Positions 43,976-52,786 are shown, counted from the first letter of the stretch. The stretch is DNA of 64,000 bases from Candidatus Magnetobacterium casense (GCF_000714715.1 NZ_JMFO01000001.1:124001-188000); one strand, 5' to 3'. Program-made: numbers and translations. The notes: a model not told the origin generated them from the letters alone.

Positions 43976-45202
43976 TCAAAAGAACATTGACATCACGAAC
44001 AATACAGTCAGGGCTACCATTATTATAGTGGTAACCCATGCGATCCAGTTAAATGCCCTGCCGTTTACGTAGTCTCCCATCAGGTCTTTTTTGTTGATGA
44101 GCATCAGCATAAAGACCAGGACAAATGGCAGCAAGATACCATTGACCACCTGAGACATCCACATGACGGCTATAAGCGGGATTGTCGGCACCAACACGAT
44201 CATGGCGCCAATGACGATAAATACGGTATACAATGTCATGAATATGGGTGCATCACGAAAACTCTTGTTGACGCCGGCCTCAAAGCCCATTCCTTCGCAA
44301 ATGGAGTATGCCGTTGCCAGGGGCAGTATGGAGGCAGAGAACAGGGATGCGTTGGCCAGGCCAATCCCGAAGAGGATCGACGCATAGCGTCCGGCCATGG
44401 GTTGGAGGGCTATGGCAACGTCCTTGGCGGTTTCGACGTGGACGCCGGTCTTAAAGAGCGTGGCCCCACAGGTGACAATGATGAACAATGCTATTATGTC
44501 AACCATGAAACAGCCAAAGACAACGTCTATGCGGGATGCCCAGTAGGTTTCTTTTTTTATCCCCTTTTCGACCACGGAGGATTGCAGGTAGAACTGCATC
44601 CACGGTGCTATTGTGGTGCCGATCATCCCGATTAGCATCACAATGTAGGTCGTGTCAAAGCTGAAGGATGGCCTGAACATCTCCGTTGCCACTTGCGACC
44701 ACTGTGGTTTTGCCATAAACGCAGCCGGTATATACACCAGGTAGACAATGCATACGGCCAGAAAAATCTTTTCGACGACCTGATAAGTTCCCTTCACGAC
44801 GAGCAGCCAGACAATCAATGCCCCTACGGGAACGGAGATATACTTGCTGATTCCAAACAGTTCGTTACTGGCGGCCCACCCGGCAAACTCTGCTGCCGTG
44901 TTGCCGATGTTGGTCACAGACAGGGCCAGCATGAGCCAGAAGGTTATCTTGACGCCATAATTTTCGCGTATGAGTTCGGCCAATCCCTTGCCGGTAACCA
45001 CTCCCATCCGTGAAGACATCTCCTGGACCACGATGAGCGCTATTGTTATCGGTATAAGAGACCACAACAGGGAATAGCCAAAGTGAGCACCTGCAAGGGA
45101 GTAGGTTGTAATCCCACCGGCGTCGTTATCAACGTTGGCCGTTATGATCCCTGGGCCTGCGATTGATAGGAGTATTATAAAGTTTCGCCAACGATTCGTC
45201 AT
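43976..45202 (-). CDS. Nramp-like divalent-metal transporter with altered metal-site motifs
   Basis: The protein has 11-12 hydrophobic helices in the Nramp/SLC11 pattern. The helix-1 segment reads SIAGPGIITANVDNDAGG, where canonical Nramp proteins have DPGN, and helix 6 reads IGTTIAPWMQFYLQS where they have MPH. The metal-binding Met is thus replaced by Ala near residue 196. Such Nramp-related clades exist and may prefer Mg or other hard ions rather than Mn/Fe. The start is ATG 45202 (MTNRWRN) after GTGAG; an upstream frame to 45286 is unlikely. Confidence 0.85.
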   Translation of the reverse strand: MTNRWRNFIILLSIAGPGIITANVDNDAGGITTYSLAGAHFGYSLLWSLIPITIALIVVQEMSSRMGVVTGKGLAELIRENYGVKITFWLMLALSVTNIGNTAAEFAGWAASNELFGISKYISVPVGALIVWLLVVKGTYQVVEKIFLAVCIVYLVYIPAAFMAKPQWSQVATEMFRPSFSFDTTYIVMLIGMIGTTIAPWMQFYLQSSVVEKGIKKETYWASRIDVVFGCFMVDIIALFIIVTCGATLFKTGVHVETAKDVAIALQPMAGRYASILFGIGLANASLFSASILPLATAYSICEGMGFEAGVNKSFRDAPIFMTLYTVFIVIGAMIVLVPTIPLIAVMWMSQVVNGILLPFVLVFMLMLINKKDLMGDYVNGRAFNWIAWVTTIIMVALTVLFVMSMFF

Positions 45203-45517
45203 AAAAATCTCACTTGCCGCGATACAGAGTTGACCTCTCTGACACAAAGAACCAGCGATACTATGGTGATGAACATGGGGGTGCATTGCTGAAGATACCC
45301 GGCAGGAGCGAAGAATCAGGCGAGCATTTTATTAATCAGATTGACAGCAAACAGCACTCCCTTACAGATATCGGCATACAGCCGGAACTTTATGTCCGTT
45401 TATAGGTCGGCCCTCACTGCCATCCATGGTTCTTACCTCCTATGAATTCTTTAATACTAACTCTGATGTATGTTACAAAAAGCAAACCAATAAAGTCAAG
45501 GAGAGGTCTCTCGTCTG
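45203..45517 (-). promoter_or_regulatory. Long leader of the Nramp-like gene with strong unused ribosome binding site
   Basis: Within this 315-base gap a near-perfect AGGAGGT sits 7 bases before ATG 45427. The frame from there is only 21 codons (MDGSEGRPINGHKVP..., stop at 45362). A second overlapping frame from ATG 45423 has one internal TAA and would otherwise extend to TGA (through ICKGVLFAVNLINKMLA). This may be a leader peptide or a decayed small gene. No known metal riboswitch consensus is recognised. Confidence 0.35.
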
Positions 45518-46171
45518 TCAGTGACAATCCCCCTGACAACTGCAAGTCGTGCTACCCTTTGATTTCGCAAACGCCTCCCTGCCCTCCCTGTAAGATAGGA
45601 TTGCTATCCCTACAGCACCGATGGAATCTATGGCTCCAAACCCTGTGGTCTCATAGCCAATGCTTGAAATGATAAGTACCACGGAGAAATACATACACGC
45701 CTTTGAACAATTGGCATCCGCTATCAGCGCCTGGGAATTATATTGCCTGCCGATTTTAGTCTTGTAGTGGATAAGCAGCCACATTGACATGATCGACACG
45801 GCAGAAACAACAATACCCCAGAAAGTAGTCTCAGGCTTTTTCCCTGTATAAATATCCACAGAGGCAGTAGCGAGCAGTCCGACAGCCAAACAATAAAATG
45901 CCCAACCCGTGATCCGAAGGGCCGTTTGTTCAAAGGCATCATGATTACTGACGTCAGCTTGCTTCATGCGGTACACCATATGCCATATCCCAACCCCTGA
46001 TATGACCTCTACATATGAATCCATGCCAAATGCAAATAACGCAAGCGTCTCATCCTGCAGGCCAAACAGTACGGAGACACAACCCTCAATAATATTATAG
46101 ACTATGGTAATGATGGCAAGAGCCGCAGCCCACTTGTAAAATGCGTCCTTTTCATTTACTGCCTGCTGCAA
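45518..46171 (-). CDS. Cation-efflux (CDF) family-like membrane protein, without C-terminal domain
   Basis: About five or six helices (about residues 12-215) resemble cation diffusion facilitators: LALFAFGMDSYVEVISGVGIW in helix 2 (the D-x-x-x-E/D site) and ALIADANCSKACMY in helix 5 replace the usual ALHSRSD. The cytoplasmic C-terminal dimer domain is absent, and the protein ends in a metal-binding-looking TCSCQGDCH. The gene overlaps no neighbour; the transporter role is inferred from family likeness. The substrate is unknown. Confidence 0.7.
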   Translation of the reverse strand: MQQAVNEKDAFYKWAAALAIITIVYNIIEGCVSVLFGLQDETLALFAFGMDSYVEVISGVGIWHMVYRMKQADVSNHDAFEQTALRITGWAFYCLAVGLLATASVDIYTGKKPETTFWGIVVSAVSIMSMWLLIHYKTKIGRQYNSQALIADANCSKACMYFSVVLIISSIGYETTGFGAIDSIGAVGIAILSYREGREAFAKSKGSTTCSCQGDCH

Positions 46172-46175
46172 GACG

Positions 46176-46820
46176 CTATCCTGCGGCCAGTTTCAGGATG
46201 GCGTTGACTGTGGCAGCGGCGATGCTGCTTCCGCCCTTTTTGCCCACGGAGGTGATAAAGGGATGCCTGCACTCCAGCAGCATGTCCTTGGACTCCTCGG
46301 CGCTGACAAACCCCACCGGCATGCCAATTATAAGGTCTGGCGGGCAGGTGCGACCTGCAGCGACAAAGAAGGTGGGAACGTCATCAATGATCTCCAGGAG
46401 CTTAAGCAACGCAGTTGGGGCATTGCCGATGGCCACGATCCCGATGTTAGAGGGCGCCGAAAACGCACGCACCATCGCACACTCAGACCTCGTCAGCGAC
46501 AACCTCGTCGCCTCAGCCGCCACATCGGGGTCTGAGATGTAGCACACCACCTTGCCGCCAAAACGCTCAAGCAGCCTCTTGTTTATCCCCGCCTGCACCA
46601 TATGCACGTCAACCAGGATGTCCTTACCGGCACGAATCGCACCTATACCGGCCTCAATGGCACGGGGATGAAACCGGATGGTGTCCTCAAAGCCAAAATC
46701 ACCGCTGGCGTGTATAACCCGCTGGACGATGGCAAGCTCCGCCTCCGAAAACGAACGCCGCAACCCGGCCCGTATAATCTCAAAACTTTCATGCTCTATC
46801 TGTGCACCCTTGTATGTCAT
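46176..46820 (-). CDS. cbiC: Precorrin-8X methylmutase (cobalt-precorrin-8 methylmutase)
   Basis: CbiC/CobH moves a methyl group from C-11 to C-12 to form hydrogenobyrinate or its cobalt form. The catalytic His37 is in QRVIHASGD, and there are VDVHMVQAGINK, CYISDPDVAAEA, LIIGMPVGFVSAEESKDML and SVGKKGGSSIAAATVNAI. Between LLEIIDDV and PPDLIIG there are about ten extra residues (TFFVAAGRTC) encoded by a stretch found in repeat family A. It overlaps the next upstream gene by 4 bases. Frame and motifs are intact, so it is probably functional. Confidence 0.9.
   Translation of the reverse strand: MTYKGAQIEHESFEIIRAGLRRSFSEAELAIVQRVIHASGDFGFEDTIRFHPRAIEAGIGAIRAGKDILVDVHMVQAGINKRLLERFGGKVVCYISDPDVAAEATRLSLTRSECAMVRAFSAPSNIGIVAIGNAPTALLKLLEIIDDVPTFFVAAGRTCPPDLIIGMPVGFVSAEESKDMLLECRHPFITSVGKKGGSSIAAATVNAILKLAAG
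46344..46372 (+). repeat. Family A block inside the cbiC coding sequence
   Basis: GCAGGTGCGACCTGC then AGCGACAAAGAAGG is nearly identical to CCAGGTGCGACCTGG then AGCGACAAGAAGCGG of the intergenic copy at 30245-30275. CAGGT/ACCTG pair as a short hairpin. The insert is in frame. Confidence 0.7.
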
Positions 46821-47749
46821 ACGATCTCCAGTCTTACATAGGAAAAATACTTGGCCATGGACACATCCGTGTCCTGATTGGATGATATCTTCAACGTAAC
46901 CCGTTGCAGTTTGCCACCCCTGAGGCGGTAGAACTTGTTGGATGAAATGAGGTTCTCCGTCTTGTGTCGTGAAAACGTGTTGATGCTCTCCCTGAAGAGG
47001 ATGTTTCTGGCGTGACCACCCATGATGACGTGCCCGTCGGAACCAAACAGGAATATCTCCTGGTCCTCCCGGAGGTCGTCGATGTTTTCGGCTATCTTGT
47101 CCCAGCCCCAGGGTTGACCGTTGCCGTCCTGTAACACGCCATCCTTGATAATCATATATCCGCCGGCTATCCGGGGCAACCGGTCAGTGGTAAAGATGCC
47201 GTTGTCCAAAAACAGCGTCTCACCGATGTGTCTGATTTCGCCGCGTATGAAGCCGTTGTGATGGGCAATGTGCACCCACTTTTCCACGTACTCCACCGTG
47301 CCGTTAAACATCCCCTCGCGGATGTACATCATGCCAACCCGTTCTATTGTACCGTGTATAATGCCACTTGTGACTATATTGAGATTGCTCAGGGTGCCAA
47401 TGTTACCCAGAAATAACGTGTTCTCCACCCACAGAGAACCGTCACTGAGCACCTTCTCTCCTACCTTCTGGATGTTCAACAGCTTGTCCTTAAAGGAGAT
47501 TATCCGGTTTTTGAGAATAATGCCGCCATACACCGTGATGTCGTCACCCGATACCGTTACCTCCTTGAAGTTACCAAAGCCGGAGAAAAGCAAGACCTTT
47601 TTTTTCCTGATCTTCACGTGTCTGGGGGGAAACACCTTCTCCAGTTGTAGCAACGTGTTCCTGAGACTCCTTGTATCTATCTTGTCTACCCACGGCAGGA
47701 GACTCCAGAGGTAGTATAACAATAGTATTAATCTGTTAAGTAAAGCCAT
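46817..47749 (-). CDS. Beta-helix-like protein of unknown function
   Basis: The 310-residue protein has a short hydrophobic N-terminus (LLNRLILLLYYLWSLLPW) that could be a membrane anchor. The middle (about 65-215) is made of irregular 18-24-residue units with short beta strands and Gly/Asn turns, such as GSLWVENTLFLGNIGT, GIIHGTIERVGMMYIREG and GFIRGEIRHIGETLFLDNG, suggesting a right-handed beta helix or bactofilin-like stack. No catalytic motif is seen. It ends 4 bases inside cbiC, so the two are coupled. The family is not recognised. Confidence 0.6.
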   Translation of the reverse strand: MALLNRLILLLYYLWSLLPWVDKIDTRSLRNTLLQLEKVFPPRHVKIRKKKVLLFSGFGNFKEVTVSGDDITVYGGIILKNRIISFKDKLLNIQKVGEKVLSDGSLWVENTLFLGNIGTLSNLNIVTSGIIHGTIERVGMMYIREGMFNGTVEYVEKWVHIAHHNGFIRGEIRHIGETLFLDNGIFTTDRLPRIAGGYMIIKDGVLQDGNGQPWGWDKIAENIDDLREDQEIFLFGSDGHVIMGGHARNILFRESINTFSRHKTENLISSNKFYRLRGGKLQRVTLKISSNQDTDVSMAKYFSYVRLEIV

Positions 47750-47857
47750 ATTAACTCCATTGATTCATTATAGTATATTTCTGCATTATTTTAAAACACC
47801 AGGGAATAAATGGGTGCATAAATTTGGTTCCTTCTCATTTCATATGGATAACTAAGA

Positions 47858-47896
47858 ACCCTCCCCTAACCCCTCCCATAAAGGGAGGGAGGATGG
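47858..47896 (-). repeat. Family B repeat, short copy 3
   Basis: CCCTCCCCTAACCCCTCCC then ATAAAGGGAGGGAGG is the inverted form of the start of the copy at 18887. CCTCCC and GGGAGG pair around ATAAA. Confidence 0.7.
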
Positions 47897-47996
47897 ATAC
47901 GCCTCGTATACCCCTCACTTTTTGACTCTGAAGAGGCGCTGTCCACACTCAGACGTATATGGCCGAGGCTATGGGGATTGAGTTGTCAATCGTTAC

Positions 47997-48890
47997 TCAG
48001 GAGGTTCTTTTTCTAAGCTGATCGTTAAGCATTTCGGCATATCGGTTGATCTTTTCAAGATGCTTTTTCCGTAGTTCAGCGGAGGTCTCAGAGAGGGCTT
48101 GCCTGGTAGTTTCAAGCATTTCATTAACAAGCTTAACATTTTCTTTGTTTATTTCCTCTGCGGATTTACTGTTGATTATCGCATCGTTTTTCATCTGCCT
48201 CGATGTCGATACAATCATCTTATGCTTATACAGAGCCATTTCAATGCCTGAACGCAGGTCACGCTCGTGAAACGGCTTTAGAATGAATCCGAAAGGTTCC
48301 GTCAACTTGGCTCGTAGCAGGGTGTTATCATCAGAGTTAGCCGTAAGATAGATCACGGGGACCCTGCCCTCCTTCTGTATGGTCTGAGCGGCCTCTATGC
48401 CATCCATGTCTCCTTTTAGCCTTATATCCATCAGCACTAAATCGGGATGCTTATCCTTAGCCTCCTTAATGGCAATCTCACCCGTTGATACCACTGCACA
48501 GACAGCGTACCCAAGCCTTTGAAGTCTGGTCTGTATCTCTAATGCAACAATGCCTTCATCCTCTACGACCAATATCCTGACCTTGTCTGCTTTTTCGTCA
48601 GAGATACCTTTGACGGCTTTATAAAATTCACACTGCTTACAAGTTCCAAAGGCCTTAACACAAGGGACTACTTCCTTTTGTCCGCTAAGAGTCCCCACTA
48701 CAAGCCAGCATCGCCTCTCTGCATTCTGTATCACAGCCTTACAAAGACGCATTATCTCCGCGGGACAGTTTAAGAATTCCCAACACTTAACGCCCACTTT
48801 CTTTTCCGTGCCTATGCCGTCAGCCAGACTATACAGTTCTTTAAATAAACGAACCAATTTATCAGGGTTAAACCTGTTGTCTTCCGTCAT
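47997..48890 (-). CDS. Response regulator with N-terminal two-CW Cys domain
   Basis: The N-terminal part (about residues 30-95) has the two-CW pattern VKCWEFLNCP, RRCWLV and CKQCEFY, which likely binds a metal. A receiver domain (about 105-225) follows with ILVVEDEGIVALEIQTRL, phospho-Asp in LVLMDIRLKGDMDG and Lys in FILKPFHERDL. The end is a long coiled coil (KSAEEINKENVKLVNEMLE). No DNA-binding domain is present, so the output is probably by protein contact. It overlaps the kinase gene upstream. Confidence 0.82.
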   Translation of the reverse strand: MTEDNRFNPDKLVRLFKELYSLADGIGTEKKVGVKCWEFLNCPAEIMRLCKAVIQNAERRCWLVVGTLSGQKEVVPCVKAFGTCKQCEFYKAVKGISDEKADKVRILVVEDEGIVALEIQTRLQRLGYAVCAVVSTGEIAIKEAKDKHPDLVLMDIRLKGDMDGIEAAQTIQKEGRVPVIYLTANSDDNTLLRAKLTEPFGFILKPFHERDLRSGIEMALYKHKMIVSTSRQMKNDAIINSKSAEEINKENVKLVNEMLETTRQALSETSAELRKKHLEKINRYAEMLNDQLRKRTS

Positions 48891-48891
48891 A

Positions 48892-51036
48892 CTATGAATT
48901 CTCTCCATTTCTTTTTTGCTCTCTGAACGTTACCCTAAATTCAGTCCCCTTGCCTCTGTTAACCTCTAACGTACCATCAAGCTGCTCTGTAAGTGTGCGT
49001 ACAAGCTGGAGGCCTAATGACGCCGTGTTGTTATCTATATCCATATCCTGTGGGATACCCACTCCATTGTCGCTTACCACAAGCACGAGGGAGTTGTTGC
49101 CTTTGACGGACATCTCTATACGGATTTCTCCCGATATGTTATCGGCAAAGGCATGCTTTAAGGAATTCGATACAAGTTCGTTTATGATTAGACCACATGG
49201 TATGGCCGTGTCAATACCCAGACAGATATTGTGGCTGTTGAACACAAGCCTTATCTTGTCGTCTTCTATGCCGAAGGAATAAAAGATATCCGTAGCAAGC
49301 TCCTTTATGTACTGACCAAAGTCTATAGTTGATATGTCCTTCGATTTATACAGTCTTTCATGTATCAGTGCCATAGACATTACGCGATTGCGACTTTCAA
49401 TCAGGGTTTGTCGTGAACTGGGATCGTCAACATTGACAGATTGCAGGTAGAGCAGGCTGCATACTACCTGCAGGTTGTTTTTAACCCTATGATGCACCTC
49501 TTTCAGAAGCATCTCCTTATCCCGGAGGGTCGCCAGGATTTGAGTCTCTGCTTCCTTTTGTTTAGTCATATCTATACCAATTACTACCACACAGGGTTTT
49601 GCATCTATAACGACTAATGAACAGACGAAATAATAGGGAATATGTCTGTTATCCCCTGTATAAAGACATGCTTCATATGTATAGAGCCATGGTTTATTGT
49701 CCAGTGTAGTATCATCAATAACATTATCGATCACTTTCTGTGTTATGTGTCTTACACGATCTCTATCCTCCTCAATAATCAAATCAAGCGCACTCATAGC
49801 GTTTATATCATTGATCTGGTATTTTGTCACTTCTTCCAGGTTGTTATTCCACATCAACACGTTATTGTTGTGATCAAAGATATAAAAGATACCTGGCAAG
49901 GTGTCAATTATCACCTGCAGTTCTTTCATCTTCTTATGTAATTGCAAACGCGCATGATTCAGTTTATCCTTCATTTGATTTAATGTGTTGGACAATATAC
50001 CTATCTCGTTATCAGAACTCACCTCTACCGTATGAGACATATCACCCTCTGCAATACGTGATGCCATTTTCGTCAAATCACTTAACGGATGTGTTATATG
50101 ATTAACAAGATAAGTTATTGCCAATACAATGAATGCTATCAACAGAGTATAACCCATAATAATATAATTCCTTAATCGGATCAAAGGTTCCATAAATTCC
50201 GACCTGTCAATCTTAACAACAAGCCCCCAATTCACCCTTTCTAAGTAACGGACAATACCAATTACTTCCACCCCTCTATAATCACGTGCAATAGAGAAGT
50301 TGGCTTCTTTCCTGGACAATGCTTTATTTATAAGGATTTGCGTATCCAATTTTGATGCCTTACGGATAAAGGCAGCTTTTTTGTCATGTCTGAGGGGCAC
50401 TATAAACAAAGCATCTCCATTTTCATCCTTTTTACCTAATACCGTCTCTCCAGTTCTACCAAGTCCGGTATAATCGTTTGTAATACCAAGCAGGTCTACC
50501 CCGTCCACTATTGCAGCAACAACGCCAACTAGCCTACCTTCCATCAGCATTGGACAAGAGTACCAAAAGTCAGGTCCATTGCCATTAAAGGTATCAATAT
50601 AACCACATTTCTTAGTACCTTCTGTAAAATATTTTGATTTGTTATCAATATTGCCTATCTTTGAGCTGTCTGTTGAAAAAAGAATTTCACCTCTCGGATT
50701 CAATATTGACACCTCATGAAACAATGGAATGTTATCTGTCACTTCATATAACACTGCCATTGTTTCAGGCATTAATTCTTTTTTTCTTGTTTTATCATAC
50801 ATATATATCATCTTTTTTATATTTGGTCTATACGACAGCATCTTGATATTATCCGAAAACTTGTCAAGCAATAAGTTAATTCTTGCCTCCTGCATGGATG
50901 CAACTCCTTGAAATTGATTTTCAATAGATTTCATCAGAGTATTAGAAACTAACCTATACTTTATTATTCCGTTTAAGGATATTGGAATAATCGATACTGC
51001 CAATATCACAATGATGAATTTATTCCTCAGCTTCAT
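48892..51036 (-). CDS. Membrane sensor histidine kinase (Cache-HAMP-PAS-HisKA_2)
   Basis: Starting at ATG 51036 the protein has a first membrane helix (about residues 5-22), a periplasmic Cache sensor (about 25-290; ILNPRGEILFSTD, YWYSCPMLMEGRLVGVV-like), a second helix (about 300), HAMP, PAS (LPGIFYIFDHNNNVLMWN), and a HisKA_2/HWE-type transmitter with phospho-His in LKEVHHRVKNNLQVV. The ATPase domain shows NELVSNSLKHAF and SDNGVGIPQ. Its partner is the overlapping two-CW response regulator. The sensed ligand is unknown. Confidence 0.9.
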   Translation of the reverse strand: MKLRNKFIIVILAVSIIPISLNGIIKYRLVSNTLMKSIENQFQGVASMQEARINLLLDKFSDNIKMLSYRPNIKKMIYMYDKTRKKELMPETMAVLYEVTDNIPLFHEVSILNPRGEILFSTDSSKIGNIDNKSKYFTEGTKKCGYIDTFNGNGPDFWYSCPMLMEGRLVGVVAAIVDGVDLLGITNDYTGLGRTGETVLGKKDENGDALFIVPLRHDKKAAFIRKASKLDTQILINKALSRKEANFSIARDYRGVEVIGIVRYLERVNWGLVVKIDRSEFMEPLIRLRNYIIMGYTLLIAFIVLAITYLVNHITHPLSDLTKMASRIAEGDMSHTVEVSSDNEIGILSNTLNQMKDKLNHARLQLHKKMKELQVIIDTLPGIFYIFDHNNNVLMWNNNLEEVTKYQINDINAMSALDLIIEEDRDRVRHITQKVIDNVIDDTTLDNKPWLYTYEACLYTGDNRHIPYYFVCSLVVIDAKPCVVVIGIDMTKQKEAETQILATLRDKEMLLKEVHHRVKNNLQVVCSLLYLQSVNVDDPSSRQTLIESRNRVMSMALIHERLYKSKDISTIDFGQYIKELATDIFYSFGIEDDKIRLVFNSHNICLGIDTAIPCGLIINELVSNSLKHAFADNISGEIRIEMSVKGNNSLVLVVSDNGVGIPQDMDIDNNTASLGLQLVRTLTEQLDGTLEVNRGKGTEFRVTFREQKRNGENS

Positions 51037-51135
51037 TGCCTGACTAATATACCTTGAGATAGTGTACAAAGAAACGGTAGGATTGTCAAGGTACAAAGTT
51101 AAGACATGTCAGAGTGTCCGCTTGATGCGCCAATC

Positions 51136-51543
51136 CTACTGAGGCGTGAGCTGATGATCACCAACAACAATCGAACCTGCACGTACTTTTGGCGGTTCAG
51201 CTATTTTATTTTCCAGTCTTTCATATATCCTGTTCACACGATTAACCCAAAATCTGGCAGACTCCTCATTACCAACGAATCCAAGGAAATGTTTTACCGG
51301 TTTTTTTTGTCTCCAATGCAAAAGAGAAATTCCAAACTTACCTTCAATAAGTTCTAACTCAAATTTTATGACACCAGATGGCGTTAGCACAAACCCGTGA
51401 ATTCTATCATCTCCCTCCCCTTCACAAAGGGTAACCAACCCATCAATTGCATGAACAATAATTGCATATGGCGTATCCTCAAGATGAATAACGCATCTGT
51501 TTTCCTCAAATGTTAGTTTCTCTATATTTTTTTCTCTAACCAT
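51136..51543 (-). CDS. Small protein of unknown function
   Basis: ATG 51543 has AAGGA about 10 bases upstream and lies 8 bases after the stop of the preceding small gene. The 135 residues (MVREKNIEKLTFEENRCV..., KFELELIEGKFGISLLHWRQ, FLGFVGNEESARFWVNRVN) look like a compact alpha/beta domain with no recognised family. GTG 51618 would give a longer version with no ribosome binding site. The region is AT-richer than average. Confidence 0.5.
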   Translation of the reverse strand: MVREKNIEKLTFEENRCVIHLEDTPYAIIVHAIDGLVTLCEGEGDDRIHGFVLTPSGVIKFELELIEGKFGISLLHWRQKKPVKHFLGFVGNEESARFWVNRVNRIYERLENKIAEPPKVRAGSIVVGDHQLTPQ

Positions 51544-51550
51544 ACTTTTT

Positions 51551-51742
51551 CTATCCTTGTGTGGTACGATAGCCCCATATTGCTTTTTCAACATACTTAA
51601 GTCGTTTAGGGTGGTCACAGGTTATAAAACAGTCATTCTCTTTTGATTTTACAAGTGTTTTTATTGCCCAGGATGAACAGTTATCATCCCTGCTTCGCTG
51701 TAACCCTACACCGACACTCATTTCTTCTATCTTTTCATCCAT
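51551..51742 (-). CDS. Short basic protein of unknown function
   Basis: Starting at ATG 51742, 9 bases after AAAGG, the 63-residue frame reads MDEKIEEMSVGVGLQ then SRDDNCSSWAIKTLVKSK, with two Cys and many Lys/Arg. It is followed 8 bases later by another small gene in the same direction, so the pair may be an operon. No family is recognised. It is too short to be certain of coding. Confidence 0.4.
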   Translation of the reverse strand: MDEKIEEMSVGVGLQRSRDDNCSSWAIKTLVKSKENDCFITCDHPKRLKYVEKAIWGYRTTQG

Positions 51743-51852
51743 ACTGGTCATCCTTTAAGATAACAAGCTTGACTTTACCTCTTTATTATAATACATGTTA
51801 TCTATGAATAGTCAAGGTACAGTTACCGGCAATTTTGCCGATGAGACATTGC

Positions 51853-51944
51853 CAGGTAGCTCACCCCTCCCCTTGCAGGGGGATCTGAAGGGGGGCGGAA
51901 GAGGTGGGGCACCCCTGCTACAAACCGCCCCTTTCTTTCTTTTC
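51853..51944 (+). repeat. Family A repeat, copy 5 (ends inside cbiO)
   Basis: GCTCACCCCTCCCCTTGCAG leads the copy, with GGATCTGAAGGGGGGCGG, GGTGGGGCACCCCTGC and AACCGCCCCTTTCTTTCTT. The T-rich end supplies, on the minus strand, the last seven codons (KKERGGL) and stop codon of cbiO. Confidence 0.8.
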
Positions 51945-52769
51945 TATCGCTGCCAACAGCTCATTCCTGGTTCTTGGCGTTTTCGCCATGCCGCTAAAAA
52001 AGCCCTTATTTCTCAGCTCATCGCAGACGGCAAGGACAAACGGCTTCGATATAACGCCGTCCTGTAACAGGGCACCATTGCTGAAGACCTCTGCCGGGCT
52101 GCCCTCCGCTGCCTTTGTGCCATCGCAGATGACCACGACGTTGTCGGCCCAGGCATAGGCCAAGTCTGCGTCGTGCGTGGACATCACCAGTGTTACCCCA
52201 TCGCAGGCCAGGGCGTCGAGTATCTCAACGAGCGATCCAACATGGGCGGCATCGAGACTGATGGTAGGCTCATCCAGGACGATTACCCCGGGCTGCATGG
52301 CAAGGACTCCGGCTATGGTTACCAGCTTCTTCTGGCCAAAGCTCAACAGATGTACGGGTTTGTCCTTGAGGTGGGAGATACCCGTTGCCTTTAACGCCCA
52401 ATCCGTGCGCTCTGTTACCTCCTTCACCGTCAAGCCAAGGTTCATGGGGCCAAAGGAGACGTCTTGCGCCACGCTGGCAGAGAACAACTGCCGGTCGGGG
52501 TCTTGAAATACCACCCCTACGCACTTGCGCAACTGCCTCAAAGAGTTGCGGTCATAGCCGAACTCCTTGCCTTTGAAGAACAGCTTGCCTTCTCTTGGCT
52601 TTAGTATTGCGTTGAGGTGCAGCAGGAACGTGGATTTACCGGCGCCGTTTGGGCCGATTATGGCCGTCTTTTTGCCGACTTCCAGGGCAACGGTCAGACC
52701 CCTTAGGGCCGCTGTGCCATCGGGGTAGGTATAGGTTAGGTCCTTGGCTTGAAGGATGTATTGGCTCAT
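51918..52769 (-). CDS. cbiO: Cobalt ECF transporter ATPase (CbiO)
   Basis: The energising ATPase of the CbiMNQO importer: Walker A IGPNGAGKSTF, Q-loop VFQDPDRQLF, ABC signature LLSFGQKKLVTIAG (LSFGQ in place of LSGGQ, as in many ECF ATPases), Walker B VIVLDEPT and the switch MSTHDADLA. ATG 52769 follows a GGAG site. The last residues (EKKERGGL) come from repeat family A, and an inverted copy of the repeat lies just before the gene. The gene is 134 bases after cbiQ, outside the tight operon. Confidence 0.92.
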   Translation of the reverse strand: MSQYILQAKDLTYTYPDGTAALRGLTVALEVGKKTAIIGPNGAGKSTFLLHLNAILKPREGKLFFKGKEFGYDRNSLRQLRKCVGVVFQDPDRQLFSASVAQDVSFGPMNLGLTVKEVTERTDWALKATGISHLKDKPVHLLSFGQKKLVTIAGVLAMQPGVIVLDEPTISLDAAHVGSLVEILDALACDGVTLVMSTHDADLAYAWADNVVVICDGTKAAEGSPAEVFSNGALLQDGVISKPFVLAVCDELRNKGFFSGMAKTPRTRNELLAAIEKKERGGL

Positions 52770-52786
52770 TTGATATGCTCCGCCGA

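Noticed and set aside
45203-45517. Manganese (yybP-ykoY) or Mg (M-box) riboswitch upstream of the Nramp-like gene
   Set aside because: I looked for the conserved cores and could not find them; only a leader with a strong ribosome binding site is supported.
51795-52067. Plus-strand 90-codon frame across repeat copy 5
   Set aside because: It is mostly translated repeat sequence opposite the end of cbiO.
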